From Biomphalaria glabrata (Eukaryota > Mollusca > Gastropoda > Planorbidae), in contig NC_074711.1 in the NCBI RefSeq assembly GCF_947242115.1, positions 4,582,001 through 4,646,000 of the forward strand: a stretch of 64,000 nt of DNA, given 5' to 3'. Under the pieces are notes generated by a model. The model was not told the DNA's origin and did not search any database. It worked only from the letters and a program-made list of their open reading frames with translations. Below, piece by piece: positions 1 to 12,000 of the stretch. Position numbers and translations under genes: made by a program. How positions within the stretch are numbered: the first letter of the stretch is position 1; each line of letters begins with the position of its first letter.

Positions 1-3000
1 CATTAAAAACTCTTACAAGTGCAAATAATGTAAACGTGACTAATTCTGTAACACTCCACCACCTTGCTTTACACACTAAACCACTTTAAATGTTAGAATT
101 GTAAGATAAATGTATTAAGTATTAATTTGGAAAGTGTACAAATGGTTTCATTAGACTGAAAATCTAGACTTGCAGCAAAGTCTTACCTTGTGGTACTTGT
201 ACCAGATTTGGCAAAGTCTCCAAAATCATTGCTGCCTAAAATATTAAATGATATTCCATGCATTAGAAAAACATTCCGTAGTTCAATGTATAACAGCTCA
301 CACAACAGCATCAAGTAATGAGAAAGTCTTACATCTCACTGCACAATACAATTACATGAGAAAGTCTTACATCTCACTGCACAATACAATTACATGAGAA
401 AGTCTCATGGATGCAAGCAACATTTATTACCTCTAATTTTAAATAAAACATCTAATAGATCTATAAATATTTATTCACCAACTGAGTAGTCAGTAGATCT
501 TATCAGATCCAGAAATAGTTAACTGGAACTTCTAACTAGATATCTAATAGTAGCTAAGACTCATTTACTAAATCTAGTCAAGATGTCAGGTCTTGATTTT
601 TTTTCACTGAGTTTTAGATATAGTTAATTAGCTTATTTATTAGCTCTAGTCTTTGTCTTGAACCTAGATTATTATTATGATTTAAATCTAATAAAATAAT
701 CTAGTAGAATTTTTTAAATGATAATTTTGATCTAGAATGTTTGTAAAATGTTTTACATGTTTCGGATGTTCCTTCAGAGTTGAAGATAGTTTACTTACTA
801 GTCCAAACCTCCCGCAGGACGACGGGGGATGGGAGTGGGCAGGATTTGAACCCTCGACCATCGATAAATCCGAACGACAGTCCAGCGCGCAAACCTCACG
901 ACCAGGCAGCCATCCAAGAAGAAGAACCTGGGTCCTAGATAATCTATATTCTTTTATTCTAGATCTAAGATAATACTAACACATTCCTCGTCCCATATGC
1001 TAGGACAAATTTGTACAAATGCTCCTTCTTCCCTAGTGCTATTAGAGCATGGAATGGGTTGCCTGAGCTAGCCAGTTAAACCAGTGACTTGGCAGAATTA
1101 CGCCTAGGACGTAATCATCTTCTTTTTTGAAGTAACGTCCGTATTATATAAGATAAGATAACAGAGTAGATCCATCTATTTACACCTATCTAGATCAATA
1201 TCTTATATGCTGAGCTTGTGGAAGGAGTCAGACCCAAGGGCCGCCCAAGACTAACATATAGAGATGTCTGCAAGCAAGACATGAGAGCCACAGGCATCAG
1301 CGAAAGTATGTGGGAAAACATAGCCAAAGACCGGAGTGCATGGAGACAGACTGTGCATGCTGGGACAACCCTTGCTGAGAACAAAAGAATTGAAGCGGCC
1401 TTAATCAAGAGGGAAAAAAAGAAAGCTGCCCTGTCCGCTAGCCCTGAATCAGAGGCATACACATGTACGAATTGTGGCAAAGTCTGCCGTTCTAGAATTG
1501 GCTTGATTAGCCACACCAGATTCTGCCCCGCCTCAAGATTAAGCCAAAACCAGTGACTCATTTGGGCGCATCCATTGCCTTTCGAGACAAAAGGAGACAT
1601 ATATTTTATTAGATCAATATCTAGATCTAATAAAGAAACTATTAGGTATTAAGATCTAGACAATATAGTCTCTTTGTTATAGAAAATGTGCCCTTCAATA
1701 TGATCATGCAGTGACTTACCTCTGGGATTAAACTCATCATTTGTAACTGTTGCAGATTGAAAATTAGAAAAATCAGCAAAGTTTTCCTGGCCATTTGTTG
1801 CGTCTGATACTGCCAAATCAAATAAGTTAGGTCCACCATCAGCATTTGTTGTTTGACTCTATAATAGAAAAGATTACCAAATTCAAGCGGGCAAACAAAA
1901 GCAAAGGTAAAAAAGGGTAATTAAAAGCTAAGTTTCAGATTTAGGTCCAGCTATCTACTGTGCCCAATGACTGAGAAAGAGTGACATAGAGCCACTGAAA
2001 GTACCAACAACCTTTACTGTCCTCAATTACTGAACACACTTAAAAAAACAAAAATACTGCTGTTTAAATTAAACCCATTACTCTAGAAGAAAAAACACAA
2101 TATTTTACATAGAAATGGAATAAAACAGTTGTTGCATTCAAATGTTTTCGTACTACTGATTGAAAAGTATTGCAATGTGTTTTATTGTATACTGAAGACA
2201 CTATATATAAATAGTACTTAGTTTTCAACATAAAATACTTTTATTTTAAAATCTCAACAGTATACCTGAGTCTCTCCATTTTTCCCATATGACGAAGCAG
2301 CACCAAGGTCAAATTTTTTACCAATGGATCGCGTCCTTCTGTTAGTTGTAATTTTTTCTGTTTTTGTTGTATGGGTCCTCTCCACTGATGTATACTCCTC
2401 ATCATCATCTTTAAAACCATACCTGTCGCGGTCAGGATTACGTTCTCTGTTCTTGTCCCAGTTATCTTCATCGTAGCGTTCACCACGCTCACCTTCACTG
2501 ATAGTGCATTTTTTTTTAAAAAAAAAAAGGAACCATTTAATCAAATTCATGAAACAAGAGAAAGTGAAAACTACAAATCAAAACTAACTTAATAAGGCTA
2601 TCATGCAATATATAACCCTGAAGCCCTAAACTAAATAAAATTAATTTAATAACTAAGAAATAAAAAATAACACTAATAATTAAAGTCACATTAAATAATA
2701 AGCCCTAAAAATGTTTTACTTAAATTACATTTCATGAAATGAATGTTATTTAAATAGGAAGCTTTTCAATTAACAGTTTTTATTTTTATAATATAAAATA
2801 ATTCACGTTAAGCTCTTAAATTTCAATGACATATTAGTAAGATTATGTCAGGAAAAAAACTGAACTAAGAAGAAAATCTAGTAAAAAAAAAAAAAAAAAG
2901 GGGCAAAAGTCAAAATAAACATGAAGTAAGGAAAAATTGGTTTACAAAACAAAACAAAAAAAAGAAACAACTAAATCTACAGGGCTTCTACAGCACATTA

Positions 3001-6000
3001 AATGCCAACAAGACAAAGCTCTAGTCCAATCCCATATACAGCTGAGTCATGCATAAAGTCAGAACTTTTAAAACATGCAGCAGACTTCTGATCCTTGTAG
3101 CAGATTGGAAATTATTTGCTAACTCCACATTCCAATCGGTTCAAAGACTAGATTATCAAGACAAGGAGACCGTAAACTTCATGCTAGCTTGAACTACATG
3201 CAAATCTTGTTAACAGTTTTTTAAGAAATGTTTTTAGAACTAAGATAATATTTCTACTTTTAATTGCAGAATTACATTTTTAAAAAAGTTACAACACTGA
3301 TATTCAAATACTTAGTGCTATCATTTTTGTTTCCATCCTGAGCCACTACTGAAACCAAGTGAGTAAAGGTGAAGGCCAACCAAAAAGTAAGCACTAATAC
3401 AAACTGGCATGCTAAGTAAAACATACTAGTCATACATCTCATCTGGTGCCTGTCTTCCCTGAGCACGATTCCACAAATCTTTGGCTTTATCTATAGCCCC
3501 ACTGACCACAGACTTTTTACCATTGTCCCAGTCTTCTATCTCTTCCATTTGGTTGCCACTTTTCTCTCTGTAGCTTCTTGGTTCTTCATCATAACGATCA
3601 CCTAAACAAGCAGAAAACAAAACTACAGACACATTGTATGTTTCAGTGAATTTGTTTTATATAAAAGTACTGGCTACATAAGACATGGACAGTATTTGAA
3701 TATACATAACATTCTATCACAGGATCTAAGCTGCACTGAAATAAAATTTAGATAATAAATAGTTTTGAACTCGGGGACCAAAGAAGTGTATGTTGTGATA
3801 GCAGCCTCAATGATTTCTTTAACTTACTGCCATTATAATGGTCGAGTCCGAACCCCTCCCGCTGTCATCCCCTGCAGGAGATTTGGACTACGACATATTA
3901 ATCTTTACATATTAATCTTTCTGAAAGAATGGCTGAAATGTGCAGAGTAAGGAATGGAAAGAAGATAATAGAGTTCAGAAGAAATGAATGAACATGCCAT
4001 TCATAACCATACAGCACTTCAGAAAGGATTTAAAATAAACTCATTTGTGTTTGCCATAAGTATGTACTTGACTTGTTTTATCTAGTAACTTAAAAACTCA
4101 TCTTCCCGCTTTAAACAATGTTTTGAAGGTACACATTTTTTAAATTTTATATATATGCTATAGAAAATAATATATATACATATAATCTATTTTGAAGTCC
4201 AAGACATATTTATTATTTAGATCCGTTCGGCGCATTGGGTGACAAGACATATTAAAAACAGAAAAAAAAGTTTGTTTTTTTTTACTTACTGTAAGCACCT
4301 CCTCCAAGTCCCATGGCATCACTAGATACACCTATATATTTATCTTTTGTTTTTTTAGCTTTCTTTCTTTCTTCCCTTAACCTATCATCGTCTTGTATAA
4401 AGTCTAGCAGCTCTTTCACCTTGTGACGTACTGAAAACATTTAATCAATACTTCTTCAAACATTCAATGAGAATTAAGTTATTGAAAGTTTCAAACTTTT
4501 TACATAGAGTATAGTTACCCTCCACTTTTACAAGCACCTATGTTTAAAAACAACAATGTTTTTACAAAACAAAATGTGGAAGAATGTTGCCTACCATTTA
4601 ATCCTTGATCTTTCCCTTGCTCATCAGAAAAACTGTAGTTTTCAAGACCTCTTAAATCATAGATATGTTCCCTGGTGCTTGTGACGACTCGCTCAGAGCC
4701 ATTTTTGATGAGATAGTTCAATAAAATTAAAGACTGAAACAAAACCAAGACTTGTAACTTTCAGAATGGTCAAATTACACAGACATAAGTATCACTATGG
4801 TAAATATTGCTCTAAACCTACAAAATATGTAACAGTTTAAAAAGAAAATAACTTTAGCTTTAAAATCTTAATTTAAAAAATTGAAAGTAAGAAAATATTT
4901 TGATTTGGTTTTCTTATCAATTTATGTTTAAAAGGCGACTAAGTTTCTTACAAAAAAAAAACTCTTAAAAGATCAAAATGTGTATATTAATTATTTATTA
5001 TGATGAAAATTTATAAATGTTAATGTATCCAAAAATGCCTTACTTTAACTTGGCAATAAAAACAACTTCTAAACATACTTCAAACTGATCTTGTTCATAA
5101 TCCCTATACATTTTAGACACTAGGTGAAAAAAAATTGCATTGCTGTGAAAATTGTCAAATTATATAACAGGATAATCTACCTTGTATACTCGTCGCCAGT
5201 TCTTTTTGTTGTCATGAAGCATTCTTTTCCACAGCATGCCCATGACTTCTGGGAAATGTTCATATGTGAATGTGTACTGGGCTACTTCTTTCATCAGAGA
5301 GCCATGAGGGCCCCAGGCATCATCACTTGTTGCTTCTCTTACTTTGGTCTCCACTTCAGAATAGTTCATAACAACATTGGTACTACAAGAGTTGAGAGAT
5401 AGTACAGGATTATTTCAACTCCATTTACAAATAAGTGGAGAAAACTTCAAACAATGTCAAAGAAATGTGTAAATAAGTTTTGTTCTCTGAGTTTTTAATA
5501 TACATTAAACAAGCAAAAGAAAAAAAGGATTACTTTTTAAAACAAAGATTGTCTAAGCTAATTACTGCCATTTATCTGAAGATGGCAGGATTTAGCTCCC
5601 TACAACAAAATTCTTTAATTAGTACTAATTGATTAACTCTTTATCTCCATGATTATTTTCCATGTTCTGACAGAATTGTTCATTTTTCGCTTTTGTACAT
5701 TCTACCCTGTTATGATTAAACTTCATAACATTTTTGTTTGTAATCAGAAAACATTACTTTTGTTATTTTTCTTCTTCTAGCCAGCTTTTTGCCGCTGAGC
5801 TGTCAGCTCTTTTGCAGACTGTGCCAAGGCAAAATAGTGTGATGTTTTCTTCATTTCTTCAGCACTGCCATACAGGGTGTTGGTTATGTTGGCTGTAGTG
5901 GTAGTAGGGTCTGCCTAAGGTGGATTAGGAAGGGGCATTCAAAAAGGATATGGTTTACGGTTTCATAAGGGTGGGCGCAGTGTCTACAAAGCGGGAATAG

Positions 6001-9000
6001 TGTGGGATTTATTTTATTGAGATGGTAATTTAACAGAGGTGTGTGTCCTTCACTTAGTTGGAAGATTGTAGATTGCACTTTGCGTGGGAGGAAGTTAATA
6101 CTGTCCAGTTTGTTAGGCATGTTCATTTCTTTGTACATGGCTCTGCCTGTGTTTCCTGATGCCTATTGGTTGAGCCACTCCTCTTTGTGATTGTTGACTA
6201 ACATTGACCTTAGGGTGAGGTAGTTAACAGGTCTATCTGGTTGTTCCATAGATGATCCTGCCTTTGAAAGCTTATCTGCCCTTTCATTTCCCATGACGCC
6301 AATGTGTCCAGGAATCCACTGTAATGTGATGTTGATGTTTAATTTTGTCATCATCTGGTGTATTATCGATATTAGTGTTGTCAACTCTCTTGGGCTGTTT
6401 GAGGTGCTGCTGTTAAGTGCTTGCAGAGTGGATTGGTAGTCTGTAAAGACAACAATATCTGATGGTGATTGTATCTCTTCATATAATTTGTTTTCGACTG
6501 TCTGCAAAGCTATGGTAATTGCCTCAATTTCGGCTTGGAAGTTTGAGCAGTAGTCACCACAGGGTGCATTTATTTCAAAGTTTTTTTGGGGGAAGACCAT
6601 GAAGGCACCAAGACCAGCATTGATGGTGGCTTTGAAGGCTGAACCGTCGGCGTATATATGGATGGCTGTTTTTGGATAGCTTTCCATTGTTTCGAGCGTG
6701 CCTACTTTGAGCTCCAGTGGATTTGATTCTTTGTTAGAGTGTTATTTATTAAATGTGTTTTAATGGTTGGTTGTTTGTAGTAAGTCCAGGAGTTATGTTT
6801 GAGAATCTGGTAATTTTTTCTCTGTTATTGGATAGATGGTGTTTTAGGGCTAGTTCATCAGTGAGTTGGATCAGAGTTCTTTGCTTTTTTGTTTGTTTTT
6901 ATTTTTCTGTGTTAATAGTTTAATTGGATGGTTGTCCTCCAACCTTCTATATCTCTCAATAGCTTCTAATGCTGCTCTGTTGCGCCTTAACTTAAGAGGT
7001 TCAATATTGGAGTCTATTTCACAGGCTGCTGTGGGAGTAGTTCTCATACCTCCACTGATTAGATGCAAGGCTTGGTTTTGGATTGTGTCTAAAAATGATT
7101 TATAGGTTTTGTTGGCGACTACTCGTATGGAGAGACAGTTATCCATGTCAGATCTGATGTATCCAGTGTATAACTGTCTTAAGGTTTTCTTTTCAGCTCC
7201 CCAGGATGTTCCTGCTAGGTGTTTTATTATGTTTAATCTTTGTGATGCCTTTTATTTTAAATCTGCAATAAAATGTTTTAGAGACAGTCTTTGGTGTAAT
7301 TTTACACCAAGATATGTTGGATTTTCTTCTTTATTTATTGGCTGTGAGTCTATTTTTAGGATGTAGTTTCTTTTTGCTATTTTGTTGCTGTGGCTAAAGA
7401 TTAAAATATCTTAACTTAAATACAAAAAGAAAATTGGTTTGTCCGATGGGCAGAGGGCGATTGCATGTATCGCCCCTCCCACCTTGTTACAACCCTTTTT
7501 CATTTTATATTTACTAATAATAAAATTTGAGATTATTGTGTGGTGAGACATAATATACAAATGGGTTAAAATATCAATAAGTAGCATTATATAGATATTC
7601 AACTAATTTTGTTCACAAACTATGATTTCTCTGTAAATATAGGACCGCCCCCCCCCCCCCCACTCAGAGGGCTATAGTGGGGAGGGCAGTAGAAGCAATC
7701 ACCCACCCACCCCCACCTCACCGAATCAGCCAAGATACCAGAAGGGGAGCGACATAATATAAAAATGATATAGTAATTCAACTAATTTTGTTCACAAAGT
7801 TTGATTTCTCCATAAAAGGGGGGGGGGGGGCGGAATAGCTGCCATTGCCAACTCCCCACCCCACCAAATCGGCCCACATACAAGATGGGAGGCGAAATAA
7901 TCTAAAAATTGGTTGAAATATAAATAAATAATTAGTAAATATTATTAACATAACTAATAAATTCGTATACAAATTGGGTGATCGCCCCTACCACCCCCAC
8001 CCCCCTGGATGAGCCAGTGGACTGAACTAGAGCTTGAAGTTGCTCGCCAGCGATCCAACCCCCTACAAAATGACCACAACCACCCTAGGCAACCTCTATA
8101 TATAGGTTGTTTGTGACAATATTAACAATTTGGTGTTATTGTCACTGCATTGTTGTAGAGCCATAATTAAATCAGTGATATGCCGATGTAACAAATATTA
8201 AGCTGAATTGAAACAGGTTTAGTTTCACAATATATATGTAAGTCTTAGAGGTGATCTTGTAGTCATGGTTAAGGTTTCCAAAACAATCCAGATACAGAGG
8301 TGCAGACGTAAAGACGCTGAGAGAAATACAAATATTAAAGGCACTGTAATTTCTTTTAAACACCATAAAAAACTTTAATACTGAGAAGATTCAGAAACTT
8401 AAATCAAACCACATAATAGAGTGTTTTAAAGTTAATTTACTATTTAAATTGGTCTCTAATGTGTATGTCTTAACTGTGAGGTGAATATAAGGGTGAGAGA
8501 TATATAATTGAAAAATTCACTTTGATACTACAGTGCAGTCACAGAAGTTCAATAGTTTTTAATAGATCTACAATACAATAACAATATGACATGCTATATT
8601 TAGGTTGTTGTTGTCTTATCAGTCCTAATCTTTCTTATCTAAATATATTACAAAATAGTCAATTAGTAGATCCTGAAAATAGTCTAGAGTGAAAGGTATC
8701 CTGTCCCAATTCTTAATCTAGCAAGAAAAGTCTACATCATAAATCAAATCAAATGGGGAGCTGGGCAAGGGAGTGCCATTTATATAATAGAATATATATA
8801 GCATAGAATCTAACTTTTCTGTGGTTATACTTAAAGCGAACTATTCATAGAATAATAGATCTATCTATTACTAGACCAAAGCCCAATCATTATCAAAACT
8901 AAACTCTAACTAGACTTATAGCTAGACTAGACTCTTGTTCTATTTGATTGTATCTGTCTCTTATCAGTGACTCAATGAGAGACCCTCACCCAGAAGATAT

Positions 9001-12000
9001 TATGAAAATAAGATGGTGTAGAATAAATGAGAAATTGGACCAGCTCACATCCCAATTACAAGAAAAAGGACACCTATTTAAGGCTGCTATCTTAACATGA
9101 CCAACTAATAACTTTTCAAATCAGAACTGGACACAACAGAATGAGACAACATGTTCCAGAAGCTTTAAGTCGGGATGAGTGAAACCTGCCCTTGTGGAAC
9201 ATCACCAGAGAAAGCTGACCATGTCCTTCAAAGCTGCGTACTATATCAAGAGGCCCGAACAAGACTCTGGCCCCAAAACCCTCCTATAGAACAAAAACTA
9301 TAGGGAGAACTGCCTGATCTGGAAACCACTGCGCGGTTCATCTCAGATATAGGATTACCTATCTGAACCCTCCGACGTACAATGAGAACGAAGAAAGAAG
9401 AGATAATCAAATGAATTTAAAAGCCTTCTGTCTGTTTTTGTTTTAATATTATATTAGATCTAGATTCAGATATATATATAAATATATATGATTATCATTA
9501 TTATTATTATATATCTATTATCTTAATGAATTAGTAGAATCTAATTTAGTTCTAGGTCTAGATCTATTTCTAGGACTAGAGTGCAACTAGAGTCTAGTAG
9601 TCGTTTAATAAGGACATCTACCCTGGGTCTAAATCTAGGTATTCTAGATCTAGGTCTATTTTATCTTAGAAAATAATGTTACTTCAAAAAAGAAGATGAT
9701 TACGCCCTATGCGTGTCCCTAGGCCTAGGTCAATCTTAAACAATGACTTCAATTCTGAAAATTCATTCATTCATTGGTTTTCCTGGCTGACTCAGGTAAC
9801 CTATTACTATAATTACATGCTCTAATGGCACTAGAGAAAGAAGGAGCATTTGAAAAAAAATGTGTCCTAGCATATGGAACAAGGAATGTGCCTTTAGCCT
9901 TTACTTTAGGTATAGGTGACAGCATGGGCGTAGCCAGGATTTTTTTTCGGGGAGGGTTTGGGGGGGGGGGGATTCCCCCCCCCCCCGACCCCCCCCCCCC
10001 CCCGCGGAAAAAAATTATATATATATATCTATATATGTGTGTGTGTACATGATTAATCTTTATTACATTCTGACCCTTTCGGAAGACGTTTATTGTTTAT
10101 TGTAGACTCCCCGCCCATGCTAGCAAGGGGGTCTGGGGGAGTTCGCAGCGCTCCCTAATCGCGGGGCGAAGCCCCGCCGCCGAGCACTATTTCTGGTATT
10201 GATGCCAACAAAATGCATATTCTGAGGTATCTACAGTGCATTATCTTGCTATTAAAAAGTTTTATTTCAAAAACCTAATGTGCTATTCTTACTGACTTAG
10301 ACCCTCGCGCGCCGTTCGGCGCATTTTCCGGCAAGCTGTTTCCGCAACTCTTATTTTGCGTAATTCATTTTGTGTGAGAACATGTCCGGCAAAACCTCAT
10401 GCGACGCTTTGTCACAACCTTTCTAAGGATTCGACTCCCAGTTCGGCATATGATTTCTTTGATTTAGACCCGATCTCTATGACTGACTCATAAAATCTGT
10501 CTTAGCCATCTTTGTTGAGATACATTTAATGATTTTCAATTTCTTGACTACTCTCTTGGAATTACATGCCTGTATTTCGCTTTAGATTTTATATCGAAAA
10601 GGAACGTTTTTTCGTCAAATAATCTGTTGAGGGGTTTTAAACTAAGAAATCTCTGGAGTTTTTTTGTTTTGTTTTTAATTCAAAACCCCATTTAGCTACG
10701 ATGATAGAATTTGGTGACTGTAGTTTGCTTTAAAATAATATTGAAGAGAGAGGTTTTCAACTCTAAACGCTCTGTAGGGGAATTTTAAACTCAAAACCAT
10801 CTGGAGGGGTTTTAAACTTTAATATAGAAAAAGCCATCTGGAGGAGGGGGATTTAAACTCAAAACCCCTTTGGCTACGCTCATAGATTTTATAGTCTGTA
10901 ATTTGCTTTTTTTTTATATTGAAGAGGTACTTCTTAGCTTCAAACCCCAACTGGAGGGGAGGGGGGGTTAAACTCAAAACCCCTTTGGCTACGCTCATAG
11001 AATTTTGAGTGTGTAGTGTGTAATTTGCTTTTTTTATATTGAAGATGGGGTTTATCGTAAATTTTGGAGGGGGTTTTAAAAATCAAAATCTTCCTCTACT
11101 GTGCTGTTGGAATCTGGGGATTGTTGTTTACATTTTTTGTTGTTGTTTTATAGAAGAGGGGGATTTAACTGCAAAAACCTCTGGTAGGGGGTTTAAAATT
11201 CAAACCCCCCTATAGGGGGTTTTAAACTCAAAGCCCCCTGGTAGAGGGATTTGTATCTCAAAACCCCCTGATAGGGTTTTTTTAAATCTCAAAACCCCCT
11301 GGTAGGGGGATTTAAAGCCAAAACCCCCTGGTAGAGGGTTTTTAACTCAAAACTGCATCGGCTGTGCTGTTGTAAGTGATGATTTAGTATTAAAATCTCA
11401 CCTAAAATAAACAAAATGAAAGCAAAAATCAGTCACTTAATTCCGTTCCCCCCCTGCGGAGGGGGGGGGGGGGGATTTCATTTCGGGGGGGGTTTGAACC
11501 CCAAGAACCCCCCCCTGGCTACGCCCATGGGTGACAGTAGGTTCTAAAGTCCTATGACTAGTCCCCTTATAGATAGTGTTAGCATCTATTCATCTATTTA
11601 ATTTGCCTTCTTTAGACTGTCGACTGTCTTTTGAAATAATCATTTCAAATAATAGCTATAATACAATTTACATTAGAGATATTCAATGATTGACTTTGTC
11701 TTGGACTGGATCCAGATTCTAGATCTAAGATTAATCACTAGACTCAACGACTTAATTATATTCTTAAAATCTAGTCTAGATTCTAGCACTGGTGAGTAGA
11801 GTCTAGTAGAAGACTGTAACTGTAGTCTACATTTATACATAAGAGTGACTTCACTAGACCTAGATAAGAGAGATTCTAGATTCTATACTAATGACTAATC
11901 TATACTCTTATTAGATACTATTTCTAGATTTAGAACCAGAAAATCAATATTATGAATCTGGACTAGACTCAGCACTAGACTCTAGAATGACACATCATAT

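Noticed and set aside
840-914. Possible tRNA gene from the B-box-like GGGTTCAAATCC
   Set aside because: The cloverleaf cannot be completed (no paired acceptor stem), and the same unit recurs with a common tail, so it is a SINE head.
1190-1600. 136-codon open frame on minus
   Set aside because: It is the shadow of the plus-strand LINE C-terminus with the C2H2 finger.
9825-10052. 75-codon frame with glycine and proline runs
   Set aside because: Produced by the poly-G/poly-C ends of the 9923 transposon, not by a protein-coding gene.
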